Positions 1 to 8,558 of a stretch of DNA of 64,000 bases are shown piece after piece. The DNA lies in NCBI GenBank assembly GCA_964413635.1, contig CAYPTH010000001.1:16193-80192 (forward strand), given 5' to 3'. Positions within the stretch are counted from its first letter, which is position 1. The number at the start of each line of letters is the position of its first letter. The position numbers and the translations under genes were made by a program. This stretch comes from CAYFQV01 sp964413635 (GTDB lineage: Bacteria > Spirochaetota > Spirochaetia > DSM-27196 > PWMO01). The notes below the pieces were generated by a model, which had not been told where the DNA came from, searched no databases, and saw nothing but the letters and a program-made list of their open reading frames with translations.

Positions 1-426
1 ACGAAGCCCTTCAGCGTGCGGGAGCTCGTGGCGCGCGTCCGCGCCGTTATGCGTCGAACCGCGGAGCAGTCGCGCGGCGGTGGCACCGCCGAGCAGGCAA
101 CGCGCGGGAGAAAAACCATTGATTTCGGCAAGCTGACCGTGGACACCGGCGGGCGGCGTGTATTCGTCGAGGAAAGCCCGGTCGATCTGACGGCCAAGGA
201 GTTCGATCTCCTGGTCCTCCTAGCAGAAAGCCCCGGGCAGGCCTTCAGCCGGAAGCAGCTTCTCGAGCTGGTCTGGGGCTACAATCACGAGGGCTACAGC
301 CACACGGTGAACAGTCATATCAATCGGCTGCGAAGCAAGATCGAGCCGGACCCGAGCAACCCAACCTACGTCCAGACCGTGTGGGGCTACGGCTATCGCT
401 TTGCCGACCCTGCCGAGCGAGAGTGA
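1..426 (+). CDS. OmpR/PhoB-family response regulator, C-terminal part (5' end outside window)
   Basis: The frame is open from base 1. It begins with TKPFSVRELVARV, the typical end of a CheY-like receiver domain containing the conserved Lys-Pro switch, so most of the receiver lies upstream of the window. A short Gly-rich linker follows, then a winged-helix DNA-binding domain of about 95 residues with the family's ending (HINRLRSKIE, then VWGYGYRF). It should be phosphorylated by the histidine kinase encoded five bases downstream and act as a DNA-binding transcription regulator. The targets cannot be read from this sequence. The GTG at base 16 is not a real start because the frame continues upstream in clear receiver sequence. 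Confidence 0.9.
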   Translation, partial: TKPFSVRELVARVRAVMRRTAEQSRGGGTAEQATRGRKTIDFGKLTVDTGGRRVFVEESPVDLTAKEFDLLVLLAESPGQAFSRKQLLELVWGYNHEGYSHTVNSHINRLRSKIEPDPSNPTYVQTVWGYGYRFADPAERE

Positions 427-430
427 CGCG

Positions 431-1888
431 ATGCTGAAGAGATTCTACCTCCGCCTCTCGGCCGTGTTCTTGGTCCTGCTTCTCGTTCTGGCCGCCATCT
501 TCATTCTGGTAACCATCCGGACCTTCGAAGAGCACCAGGTGGAGATCGATCAGAGAGTCAACGCGGGCTTGGCTGCAGACATGGCGCGGGAAATCGAGCC
601 ACAGCTCGATCGCGGCGCCGACAGCCGGGAAATCGGGTCGGTAATTCACTACATGATGGTGCTAAACCCCGCCGTCGAGATCTATCTCCTCGACGGGAGG
701 GGACGGATTCTCGCCTTCTTCGCCGAAGGTGAGGGCGAGATCCAACAGGATCGGATCGACCTCGAGCCCATCCGGGAATTCCTGTCGCCGGAGCGGAGCT
801 TCCCGATATTCGGAGACGACCCGCGCCGGCCGCAGGAGAAGAAGCACTTCTCCGTGGCGCCAATCACCCTTCGCTCCGGCGAAGAGGGGTATCTCTACAT
901 CGTCCTGCAGAGCAGTCGCTACGACCGGGCGCGGCAAAACCTCGGCGACCTCTACCTCCTCCAGGCCATACGGAACAGCCTCATCATTGCGCTGCCGTCA
1001 GTGGCGATCCTGGGCGTGGTCGTGTTTTTCCTCGCCACACGCCGACTCATGCGTCTGACCCAAACCGTCTCCACCTTTGCGGAAGGGGAGTACGGCGTGC
1101 GCGCCAACGCAGCGGCGCAGGATGAGATTGGCGAGCTCGCTCGGACCTTCAACAATATGGCCGACACCATTGAGGCGAGTCACGCACAGCTGCTCGAAGC
1201 CGACCGCCAGCGACGCGATCTGGTCGCCAGCGTCTCCCACGACCTGCGCAACCCTCTGGCATCGATCCGAGGCTACACAGAGACGCTCCTGCAGAAGAAC
1301 GACACACTGAGCGCGCAGGAGCGGCGCCGCTACCTGGAAGTCTCCCTCGACCGCGCCGCGGCCCTGAGTCGTCTGGTCGGAGACCTATTCGAGCTTTCGA
1401 CGCTGGATGCCCGCGACGCCGAACCGCAGCGCGAGCAGTTTTCGCTCAGCGAATTGGCCCACGACGTTGTGCTCCAAATGCAGCCGCGGGCGGAGGAGCG
1501 TGAGATAGCCTTGGAGATCCGAAAGCCCGAGAGCCTGCACCTCGTAAACGGAGACGTGGGAAAGATCGAGCGGGCGGTGACGAATCTTATCGACAACGCG
1601 ATCAAGTTTTCTCCGGCCGGGTCGGCCGTTACCATTGCCTTGGCGGCGCGGGACGACGACGTGGAGCTCTCCGTAGAGGACGCCGGGCCCGGCATTGATC
1701 ACGCCGACCGCGAGCACCTCTTTGACCAGTTCTTCACGGGAGACCGAAGCCGCAGCGGCAGCGACAAGGGCAGCGGACTCGGTTTGGCCATTGCCAAGAA
1801 GATCGTGGAGCTCCACGGAGGATCGATCGATGTCGACAACGCCGACGGCGGCGGGAGCCGGTTCTACTTTGTGCTGCCGGCGGAGTGA
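431..1888 (+). CDS. Membrane sensor histidine kinase
   Basis: This 485-residue protein has a first membrane segment at about 8-30, an extracytoplasmic sensor region of about 150 residues, a second membrane segment at about 183-203, a HAMP linker, and a HisKA domain with the phospho-accepting His near 270 (SHDLRNPLASIRGY). An HATPase domain follows with an N box (NLIDNAIKFSP) and G boxes (DAGPGI, GSGLGLAI). I chose the ATG at 431, just after the response-regulator stop, because the upstream in-frame residues have no family character. It is a standard two-component pair with the preceding gene. The sensor domain does not match a fold I recognise, so the signal is unknown. The 3' end overlaps the end of the convergent acetyltransferase gene if the assembly gap is closed. 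Confidence 0.93.
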   Translation: MLKRFYLRLSAVFLVLLLVLAAIFILVTIRTFEEHQVEIDQRVNAGLAADMAREIEPQLDRGADSREIGSVIHYMMVLNPAVEIYLLDGRGRILAFFAEGEGEIQQDRIDLEPIREFLSPERSFPIFGDDPRRPQEKKHFSVAPITLRSGEEGYLYIVLQSSRYDRARQNLGDLYLLQAIRNSLIIALPSVAILGVVVFFLATRRLMRLTQTVSTFAEGEYGVRANAAAQDEIGELARTFNNMADTIEASHAQLLEADRQRRDLVASVSHDLRNPLASIRGYTETLLQKNDTLSAQERRRYLEVSLDRAAALSRLVGDLFELSTLDARDAEPQREQFSLSELAHDVVLQMQPRAEEREIALEIRKPESLHLVNGDVGKIERAVTNLIDNAIKFSPAGSAVTIALAARDDDVELSVEDAGPGIDHADREHLFDQFFTGDRSRSGSDKGSGLGLAIAKKIVELHGGSIDVDNADGGGSRFYFVLPAE

Positions 1889-2597
1889 TCCGTGCTGTTC
1901 ACGGCGTAGAACTCGTCCCGGAGAATGCCCATCTGTATGGACTCGTAGTATCGCCCNNNNNNNNNNNNNNNNNNNNNNNNNNNNNNNNNNNNNNNNNNNN
2001 NNNNNNNNNNNNNNNNNNNNNNNNNNNNNNNNNNNNNNNNNNNNNNNNNNNNNNNNCGGCGTAGAACTCGTCCCGGAGAATGCCCATCTGTATGGACTCG
2101 TAGTATCGCCCGTTGCGGTAGACGCGAGCGCGCCGGCGCCCCTCTTCGATAAAGCCGAGCCGGAGATAGAGCCGGTAGGCGCGCTCGTTGTACTCGTAGA
2201 CCTCGAGCTCGACCTTGTTGAGGTTGATGCGATCGAAGGCGTATCCGAGAAGCAGGCGGATGGCCTCCGCTCCGTAGCCCTTCCCTCGATTCTCCCGGCG
2301 CGGAACGACAATGGCGAGGGTTCCTGCACGCACGAACCAGTCGATTCCGGCGAGATCGATCTGGCCGATATAACCCTCATCCGTGCGGTCCGCGATCACG
2401 TAGTGGAAGGCGTCGCGATTCTCGTTGCGGAGGATGGAGTCCACAAACCCGTCGGACATGGGGGTGGTATGTCCGCGAATGAAGATGTTCGAAAGATGCT
2501 GCGTAACCTCCGGGTCGTTTACCCAGGCGTGAATCTCCGCCTTGTCGCTCTCGCGGTACTCGCGCAATACAATGCTCCGGCCCACGATATGTGCCAT
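1864..2597 (-). CDS. GNAT-family N-acetyltransferase (RimJ/RimL-like), interrupted by an assembly gap
   Basis: Reading on the minus strand from the ATG at 2597, the protein has the RimJ/RimL pattern: VLREYRESDKAEIHAWVNDPEV at the start, an acetyl-CoA pyrophosphate loop RRENRGKGYGAEAI, then NERAYRLYLRLGFIEEG. It probably transfers acetyl groups to a protein N-terminus or small amine; the substrate is unknown. The ATG at 2597 follows AGGAG at good spacing, better than the ATG four codons upstream. The frame runs into 100 N at 1957-2056. The 55 bases before the gap repeat those after it; joining the two copies lets the frame read through 14 more codons to a TAG at 1864-1866. The true gene is therefore probably intact and convergently overlaps the kinase by about 25 bases. 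Confidence 0.85.
1902..2111. repeat. 100-N scaffold gap flanked by an identical 55-bp direct repeat
   Basis: Bases 1902-1956 and 2057-2111 are identical over 55 bp and sit on either side of exactly 100 N (1957-2056). A round 100-N run is the usual placeholder for a gap of unknown length. Identical flanks suggest two contig ends that overlapped but were not merged, so the gap is probably zero-length and the repeat an artefact. Collapsing the copies restores the acetyltransferase reading frame. Confidence 0.9.
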
Positions 2598-2691
2598 ACA
2601 ACTCCTCATGTATCCTCGGGCGAATTGGTGACGGCTGCGCAGCAGAATCTGTAGCGTCTAGGTATCCTTGATACTCAATAAGGAGGACACT

Positions 2692-3082
2692 ATGAGATCT
2701 TTTGCTATCAGCCCCCTTCTGATCCTACTCAGCACAGTCGCAATGGCGCAAGACGACAATTCCATGTCCTGAGTGGAGTAACGTCGGCGAGTTGTCACTT
2801 ACAGGCGTTGGACCGCTCAACTTCGGTTGGGTTAGCCACAACGATGACGGTGAAGTCAGCTCCGTACGCGGCATCAACATTGTCACCCTCGGATACGGTG
2901 CGAAACACTACTTCGGTGACGCCCAGGTAGGCAGCTTCAACGTCTACTGGGCCTGGGGCACGTTCACCATTGTTCCCGCGTATCTGTTTCTCGGTGGTGA
3001 CTACACTACCGAGAGTGGATTCTTCTTCGGTGTCGGCGAGGGAATTCCGTGGTTCCACGCTGAAGGCGGATTCTACTTCTGA
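2692..3082 (+). pseudogene. Small exported beta-barrel-like protein, frameshifted after the signal peptide
   Basis: A strong ribosome site (AAGGAGG at 2680-2686) precedes an ATG at 2692 that encodes a clean signal peptide (MRSFAISPLLILLSTVAMAQ), but this frame stops at TGA 2770-2772. The +1 frame continues at once with CPEWSNVGELSLTGVG and runs about 100 residues, rich in Gly and aromatics with alternating character, ending in Phe (AEGGFYF) as outer-membrane beta-barrels do. The simplest reading is one gene with a single extra base between about 2755 and 2770, either a real mutation or a sequencing error. A short inverted repeat (GTATC-CTT-GATAC, 2662-2674) lies upstream. The family is not recognised. 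The 3' end overlaps the convergent ferredoxin-like gene by about 10 bases. Confidence 0.6.
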
Positions 3083-3849
3083 CCAAACGTTCCGCGCGGC
3101 ACACCTGCGCCGGCGCGCCCAATGTCGGTGCGCCCGGCCTCTTCATCGTCATGAATCCAGGCAACGTTGGGAACGGTGTTCTGATTCCCACGAGTGGGAT
3201 CATGATCCCAGTACTCCACCCCACCGAAATCCAGCCGGATCGAGGGCGCCAGAGCCTCCTGGGGGCAGACGTTGACGCAGGTCATGCAGAGAATGCACTC
3301 CGTCGACAGAATACGCGTCTTCGCAAAGAGGTAGTCCTTCACACGAATGTTCATGGGACACATCTCAATGCAGGTCTGACACCCCTCGGGGCAACACGCG
3401 GACGTGCCGTCCATCTTCACCAGGCTGAGCCTGCCGACGGCCTTCATGGGCACGCTGACGGGACACACGTACTTGCAGAAGGCGCGATGGTCCTTGAGCG
3501 CAAGAGCCAGAACAATGCCCAGGGCGTAGTAGATGCAGATCCCCAGAAGAAACCAGTAAACTCCCGCGGCACCGATGGTGCCTTGAAAGCCCAGCCCGAA
3601 CCACAGTAAGGCCACCAGACCGCCACTGGCGAAGAAGTGGACGTATCGGAGCAGGCTCAATCGCTTGTCCCGGCGCCAGTAGCTGAAGGGATAGGGTAGC
3701 ATGTCGAAGATCATTCCATACCAACACGCCCAGCCGCACCAGAGCCGGCCGAACAGCAGTGGACCAATGAGCTTTCCAATGAAGTAGTGAATGAGCACGA
3801 AGGGTGCCACACCCGACAGGACCGCGAAAAAGAGGCCCTCAATGGCCAT
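3073..3849 (-). CDS. Membrane-anchored 4Fe-4S ferredoxin-like protein (NapH/CcoG-like), N-terminus apparently missing
   Basis: This is a polytopic membrane protein with several hydrophobic segments, a membrane-edge Cys motif (CGWACWYG) and CKYVCPVSVP as in NapH/CcoG-type electron-transfer proteins. A cytosolic ferredoxin domain follows (CIEMCP, then CILCMTCVNVCP). It probably passes electrons across or along the membrane; the partner is unknown. Clear family-like sequence (KPGVKLVSDHGN) already appears in frame just before the first ATG at 3849, directly abutting the stop codon of the glucosidase at 3911. Homologues normally carry a further N-terminal membrane segment, so the beginning seems lost at this junction. 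A GTG at 3867 is an alternative start; neither start has a convincing ribosome site. Confidence 0.7.
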   Translation of the reverse strand: MAIEGLFFAVLSGVAPFVLIHYFIGKLIGPLLFGRLWCGWACWYGMIFDMLPYPFSYWRRDKRLSLLRYVHFFASGGLVALLWFGLGFQGTIGAAGVYWFLLGICIYYALGIVLALALKDHRAFCKYVCPVSVPMKAVGRLSLVKMDGTSACCPEGCQTCIEMCPMNIRVKDYLFAKTRILSTECILCMTCVNVCPQEALAPSIRLDFGGVEYWDHDPTRGNQNTVPNVAWIHDDEEAGRTDIGRAGAGVPRGTFGQK

Positions 3850-3910
3850 GTTGCCGTGGTCACTCACCAGCTTGACGCCGGGCTTGGCAGGTGAACTCCG
3901 GAGTGGTCTT

Positions 3911-5770
3911 CTACAATCGGTCGAGGTAGATGAGCGCGGCTGCGTCCCACGCTTGTGGTCGACACGCCACGGGATACGGAATGGGTGGTCCGCTGCGACG
4001 AGGGTAGCCTGCAATGAGCTCAGGGAGGCGGTGGTCTTCTTGGCTCTCCGCCAAATCGAATAGAGCGTCCCGAATCCGTCGCGCGTAATCGCGGAAACCA
4101 TAGCGTGCGAACCCAGCCGCTATGAGCGCATTGTCGTGGGGCCAGACAGAACCGTTGTGGTAGCTCACCGGGTTGTACCGAGCCTCTTTGTTCCCGAGCG
4201 TGCGAATACCCCACCCTGACCAAAGCTCCGGCGAAACCAGCGTTTCCACCAAGCGCGCGGCCCGATCCGTTCGGACCGCCCCAGACCATAGCAAGTGACC
4301 CGCGTTCGAGCTCTTGACGCGAAGCGGCTGGTCGTCCCCGTCGAGGGCCATGGCGTAGGTCCCCCGTTCGTCCAGCCAGTAGTGCTCGTCAATGGCGGCG
4401 GCCAGATCTTCGGCCCTGCGCGCCCAATCCCGCGCCTTCTGGTCTTCTGCGAGAGCGCGGTAGAACCCTTCAGCCGCACGGAAGGCAGCGTAGCCGTAAC
4501 CCTGGACCTCCACCGGCGCGATCGCCCCGGTGGCCAGTGTTCCGTTCGCGTGGCTCATGGAGTCGTCGGAGTCTTTCCACGACTGGACGACGAGGCCTTG
4601 GCCCGGAGCGGCGCCTACGTATCGCAAGAAACGTCCGTCCGTCATGGCGTGGTCGAGGATCCATCTCAAGGCCGCCTCCCAGACCGGACGGAGCTCTCGC
4701 AAGAGCTGCTCGTTCCCGGTCTGTCGGTACAGCCGTTCCAGGAGCACAAGGAACAGCGGTGTCGCATCGATCGTGCCGTAGTACGGACTGTGGGGCACAA
4801 CACCCAGCCGTGTGAGCTCCCCGAAACGCCGTTCGTGGGGTATCTTCCCGGGCTCCTCGGCGTGAAAGAGATCGACGCGACTCCCCTGCATGGCCGCCAA
4901 CTCCTTGAGCGTCGCCTCTGCAAGTGCCGGGTGATGAGGCAACAAGAGATACGCGGTGATGATGGAGTCGCGCCCAAAGGTGGCGACGAACCAGGGAATT
5001 CCGGCGGCCGAGACCGGGCCGGCTGCGGTATTCAGAAGCAGCGCCCGCAGATCGTCGATTGCACGGGAGAGCACGAGAGCGCGCTGCCAATCTCTCGATG
5101 CGTCGGTCAACTCGGTCGGGAAACCCCTCCGCCACTCGTGGTAGCTATACGACGACTGGTACGTAGCAACGCCGGTTTGCAGATCGGTTCTGACGTGCAG
5201 GGTCCTGCGCGCTCCCGCTTCGAGGGTGAACTCGAAGCTAAGGCATCCCCGCTCAACCTGCGTCGGCGCTCCCTGCAAGGCGGTGATGGTAATCCCCATT
5301 TCCAAGTCGGCCGCGCTCACGTATCGAATGTCCAGGGCAGTCTCACGCTCCCGATTCGAAATCTCACCGCCGCCCCTGTGCTCGAATCCCCTCGCCTCAA
5401 ACATGTCAATGAAGTCAGCAGCGATATGAAGGCGCAGATTGAGATCAGTTGACTGAGAATGGGTGTTTTCTACGGTAAGCACATCCTCGAGCAACGTGGG
5501 CCCGAGCCGCAATTCGCGGCTCACCCCAACACGTTGAGATGGTCCCTCGATGTGGGAGTAGTAGAAGAAGTAGCGGTCGGGACTGTCGGAATGCCGGACC
5601 AGCGTTTGGAAGCCGTCGCCGATCTGCCAGACGTAGCGATTCAAGAACCGCGTATCGTGGCTGTAGAGGCCGCGCTCTCCCCCGTCAATGGCGCCGTCGC
5701 CGTCCATGACGACGAAGGCGTAGTCCTCTTTCATTACCAGGTTACGACTCAGATTCGTTGGGTTGCTCAT
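3911..5770 (-). CDS. Amylo-alpha-1,6-glucosidase / glycogen-debranching-type glycoside hydrolase
   Basis: This 619-residue protein has an N-terminal beta-rich domain (about 1-210) of the bacterial debranching-enzyme N-terminal type, with RGLYSHDTRFL near 33-43. The C-terminal part is an alpha/alpha-barrel of the GH15-like type, with WFVATFGRDSIITAY near 255, SWKDSDDSM near 400, and YNPVSYHNGSVWPHDNALIA near 530. It should hydrolyse glucosidic branches or oligosaccharides in the cytoplasm, since no signal peptide is seen. It lies downstream of an ABC sugar transporter on the same strand, 89 bases from the permease gene, consistent with degrading the imported sugar. The exact substrate cannot be deduced. 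Confidence 0.85.
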   Translation of the reverse strand: MSNPTNLSRNLVMKEDYAFVVMDGDGAIDGGERGLYSHDTRFLNRYVWQIGDGFQTLVRHSDSPDRYFFYYSHIEGPSQRVGVSRELRLGPTLLEDVLTVENTHSQSTDLNLRLHIAADFIDMFEARGFEHRGGGEISNRERETALDIRYVSAADLEMGITITALQGAPTQVERGCLSFEFTLEAGARRTLHVRTDLQTGVATYQSSYSYHEWRRGFPTELTDASRDWQRALVLSRAIDDLRALLLNTAAGPVSAAGIPWFVATFGRDSIITAYLLLPHHPALAEATLKELAAMQGSRVDLFHAEEPGKIPHERRFGELTRLGVVPHSPYYGTIDATPLFLVLLERLYRQTGNEQLLRELRPVWEAALRWILDHAMTDGRFLRYVGAAPGQGLVVQSWKDSDDSMSHANGTLATGAIAPVEVQGYGYAAFRAAEGFYRALAEDQKARDWARRAEDLAAAIDEHYWLDERGTYAMALDGDDQPLRVKSSNAGHLLWSGAVRTDRAARLVETLVSPELWSGWGIRTLGNKEARYNPVSYHNGSVWPHDNALIAAGFARYGFRDYARRIRDALFDLAESQEDHRLPELIAGYPRRSGPPIPYPVACRPQAWDAAALIYLDRL

Positions 5771-5859
5771 CTTTCGCTCGTACTGCTCTCTTTCATCTCA
5801 GAATCTAACCGCGTCGACTGCCCCACCGGCGGGACTTCACCCCCGGGGAGCGCTCGTCT

Positions 5860-7332
5860 CTACTCTTTGGAGCCACCGAAGGAGACCCCTTCCAGGAAGT
5901 AGCGTTGGAAGACCACGAAAATCACGACAATCGGGACGGCGCTGAGGATGGCTCCCGCCAGAATCAGCCCCCAGTCGCCGGCGGCGCCGTAGGTCTGCCG
6001 GAAGGAGAGCAGACCGATCGGCAGCGTCTTAATGTCCTCGGGACTGGTGAGGACAATGAAGGGCCAGAAGAAGTCGTTCCACGCGCCCTGAAAGGTGAGG
6101 ATGGTGACGGCGCCCAGGGCGGGGCGCGCCATGGGAAGAACGACCCGGGAGTAACGCTGCCATTGCGTCGCTCCGTCGATCATGGCCGCCTCTTCGACCT
6201 GTCGGGGAATCGACTCGAAGAACTGCTTCATGATGAAGACCTTGCTCGCCTCGATCATGGCGGAGGCGCCGGCTCCGCCGATGATGACGCCCGCCATGGT
6301 ATTCAGGAGGGAGTCCACCCCGAAGAGCTTCGTAAGTCCGAATATGCCGTCCCGAATGACCAGATAGTTCGAGATGAAGGTTACCTGCGCCGGGACCATC
6401 TGACTGAAGAGGACCAGCATGAAGACGGCGGTCTTTCCGGGGAAGTTGAAGCGCGCCAGAGCGTAGCCCGCCATGGCCGCAAAGGCCAGGTTCGTGATGA
6501 TTCGGGCTAACGCGTAGATCCCGGAGTTGAGGGTCCACGAGAAGAAGAGGCTGTTGCCGGTCGAGACGCTCCGCGCCTCCCGGAAAACCCGGACGTAGTT
6601 GTGGAGCATGTAGCCGATGAAGCCGGGGGCGACGGTATCGAAGGAGGCGACTCTTCCGCGCCGCTCCAGGCGGTGCGCGGTAATCGTCGACGAGACGTAG
6701 CGCTGGGTCGGTTCGTTGGTCACGTCCAGGGGCAGACGGTCGATCTCCGGGCCGTCGCCGACGTAGGAGATGGTGAAGCGGTAGGTCACGAAGGTTCCGG
6801 GGACCTCTTCGCGGGTCACCGTCCCCTCCTCCCGGACATCGATTACATGGCGACCATCGCGACGGGCAACCTTCCGCACCGGGGAGACCTCCGCGTGATC
6901 GGCGGCGTACTCGATCTGCATGACCGCCCCCAGGCCGGCACCCGGACGCCGCCGGGGAACGACCGCCTCGGGCGCCGCGGGCTCCGTGCCCTGTGGGGCG
7001 AAGTACGTGATCTCAAAGGGGACCGCACCACCGGGGGCGAAGCCCCCGAGTATGGGGCCGCCCCCGCCGAGGCGCCCGAGGCGCGCGGCGTTCACCCAGT
7101 TGCGCGGGGAGAGTTGCGGAACCGCCAGAGAAGGCGGGTATTCCAGCGGATTGGTCTTGAGGCTGGAGACCGCCGCGAAGAGCAGCGGCCCCAGGAAGAT
7201 GATGGCGAAGGCCAGCATTACCGTGTAGACAATGCCTGCCCGGGCCCATCGGCGGCGCGCCATCCACCGGTTGAGCTCTTCCCGGGAAATGTTGCGACCC
7301 GGCGTTGCCACGGATGCGATCGTGCCGCTCAT
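5860..7332 (-). CDS. ABC sugar transporter permease, MalG-type, with a large periplasmic insertion
   Basis: This is an inner-membrane subunit of a carbohydrate importer. The first membrane helix is near 33-55. The MalG core resumes near 270 (YALARFNFPGKTAVFML), with the EAA loop EEAAMIDGATQWQRYSRVVLPMARPA near 395-420 that contacts the ATPase. The protein is 490 residues, against about 280 in typical family members. The excess, roughly residues 78-250, is a Gly/Pro-rich and then beta-rich stretch between helix 1 and the second helix, on the predicted outer face. The start overlaps the end of the MalF-type gene by four bases (ATGA). No ABC ATPase gene is present in this cluster, so the energising subunit must be encoded elsewhere, as is common for shared MsmK/UgpC-type ATPases. 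Confidence 0.9.
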   Translation of the reverse strand: MSGTIASVATPGRNISREELNRWMARRRWARAGIVYTVMLAFAIIFLGPLLFAAVSSLKTNPLEYPPSLAVPQLSPRNWVNAARLGRLGGGGPILGGFAPGGAVPFEITYFAPQGTEPAAPEAVVPRRRPGAGLGAVMQIEYAADHAEVSPVRKVARRDGRHVIDVREEGTVTREEVPGTFVTYRFTISYVGDGPEIDRLPLDVTNEPTQRYVSSTITAHRLERRGRVASFDTVAPGFIGYMLHNYVRVFREARSVSTGNSLFFSWTLNSGIYALARIITNLAFAAMAGYALARFNFPGKTAVFMLVLFSQMVPAQVTFISNYLVIRDGIFGLTKLFGVDSLLNTMAGVIIGGAGASAMIEASKVFIMKQFFESIPRQVEEAAMIDGATQWQRYSRVVLPMARPALGAVTILTFQGAWNDFFWPFIVLTSPEDIKTLPIGLLSFRQTYGAAGDWGLILAGAILSAVPIVVIFVVFQRYFLEGVSFGGSKE

Positions 7333-8453
7333 CGTCGCACCTCCGAGGGGACGATCACCCGTTGAATCATGACCACCGTCAGCGTGAAGAGCGCCAGAAA
7401 TATCGCCGCAGCGGAGGCCAGCCCGACCTCAGGCAATTGCGCCCCCGGAAACATCCGGTTGTACACGAAGTACGCCAGAGTAATGCGGGAGCGAAGCGGC
7501 GCCGCGTCCCCGAAGATGGCGACCTGGTCAAACATCTGGAGGGTTCCGATCAGTCCGAGGGTCAAGACCAGAAAGAGCACCGGCTGCAGCGCGGGAATCG
7601 TGATGTGGAAGAACTTCTGCGCCGCCGTGGCACCATCAATCGATGCCGCCTCGTAGAAGGACGTCGGGACGTCCTGCAAGCCCGCCAGAAAGAGCAGCAT
7701 CAGGGTGGGAATGGTAGTGAAGATGTTCTGGATCATGATGGCAATGAGCGGAATGGGCATTGCCAGCGCTTCGGGCTGCGCAGGAATCGTCTTCGCCGTC
7801 TGGAGCCAGACGAAGTCGATCGGCGCGACCTCCCGGGGTGTGACGACCCCGAGCACCCCCAGGATACCCGACACAATCACCGCTCCCAGGAAGGAGACCA
7901 CGAAGAGGGCCGGATCGAGCCACTTCGCCGGCAGCCCGCGGCGCCGTTCCCAGAGAACCTGCCCGATCTGGAGAACTACTACGACTCCAATGAACAGCCC
8001 GATGACCGGGGCCCACCGGGAGCCCTGGGTGGCAATGTAGTTGATCAGCCCGCGGCGCTGGTACATCCACAGGAAGATCAGGGTAATGACGACGCTGCTG
8101 GCCACGCTGGGCATGTAGTAGGCCGCCCGGAAGAAGTGCAGCCCCCGAATGCGGGCGTTGAGCACACTCGCCATGATCAAGGCGCCGAGGGTCTGCAGGG
8201 CGGTAACGACAATGGTGAAAAGGATCGAGTTCCGGAGGGCGGTCAGGAAGTTCTGCTCCTGAAAGAGCGCAACGTAGTTCCGCAGACCAACCCAGGAGGG
8301 GTCGTTGAAGAGATTGTAGTCGGTGAAGCTGAAGACCACCGCCCGAACGCCGGCGTACACGAAGAAGATCCCGAGGACAATGAGGAACGGCAGCAGGAAG
8401 AGATAGGGCGCAACCCCTTCCCCCCGCTGGAGCCCCCGAGCCTGTAGCTTCAT
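7329..8453 (-). CDS. ABC sugar transporter permease, MalF-type, with inserted membrane segments
   Basis: This inner-membrane permease of 374 residues (typical family size about 290) starts with LFLLPFLIVLGIFFVYAGVR. It contains DYNLFNDPSWVGLRNYVALF and the ATPase-contacting loop YEAASIDGATAAQKFFHITIPALQP. Between GLINYIATQG and the conserved helix carrying the AIMIQNIFTTIPTLMLLFLA stretch there are about 110 extra residues with two extra hydrophobic segments. The ribosome site AAGGAGGTG lies just upstream of the ATG at 8453. It pairs with the overlapping MalG-type gene, and both receive substrate from the binding protein encoded upstream. Confidence 0.9.
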   Translation of the reverse strand: MKLQARGLQRGEGVAPYLFLLPFLIVLGIFFVYAGVRAVVFSFTDYNLFNDPSWVGLRNYVALFQEQNFLTALRNSILFTIVVTALQTLGALIMASVLNARIRGLHFFRAAYYMPSVASSVVITLIFLWMYQRRGLINYIATQGSRWAPVIGLFIGVVVVLQIGQVLWERRRGLPAKWLDPALFVVSFLGAVIVSGILGVLGVVTPREVAPIDFVWLQTAKTIPAQPEALAMPIPLIAIMIQNIFTTIPTLMLLFLAGLQDVPTSFYEAASIDGATAAQKFFHITIPALQPVLFLVLTLGLIGTLQMFDQVAIFGDAAPLRSRITLAYFVYNRMFPGAQLPEVGLASAAAIFLALFTLTVVMIQRVIVPSEVRR

Positions 8454-8490
8454 CCCACACCTCCTTGTGCTGTGCCGCCGAACCGCACCC

Positions 8491-8531
8491 GCGCAGCGCG
8501 GCGCCCCGGAACGGGGCGCCTGACGCTGCGC
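8491..8531. other. Intercistronic hairpin between binding-protein and permease genes
   Basis: GGCGCCCC (8500-8507) and GGGGCGCC (8513-8520) form a perfect 8-bp stem around a 5-base loop. GCGCAGCG (8491-8498) pairs with CGCTGCGC (8524-8531) outside it, giving about 16 pairs with a small internal loop. No T-run follows on the transcribed minus strand, so it is not a classic terminator. Position and strength suggest a processing or stabilising hairpin that keeps binding-protein mRNA more abundant than permease mRNA. A partial direct repeat (CTGCGCGATACG at 8526, CTGCGCGGTACG at 8545) adjoins it. Confidence 0.7.
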
Positions 8532-8558
8532 GATACGTTTTGCTCTGCGCGGTACGCC

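Noticed and set aside
1902..2111. 55-bp direct repeat considered as a mobile-element target duplication or terminal repeat
   Set aside because: It brackets only a 100-N placeholder. Collapsing the copies restores a gene, so an assembly artefact is the simpler explanation.
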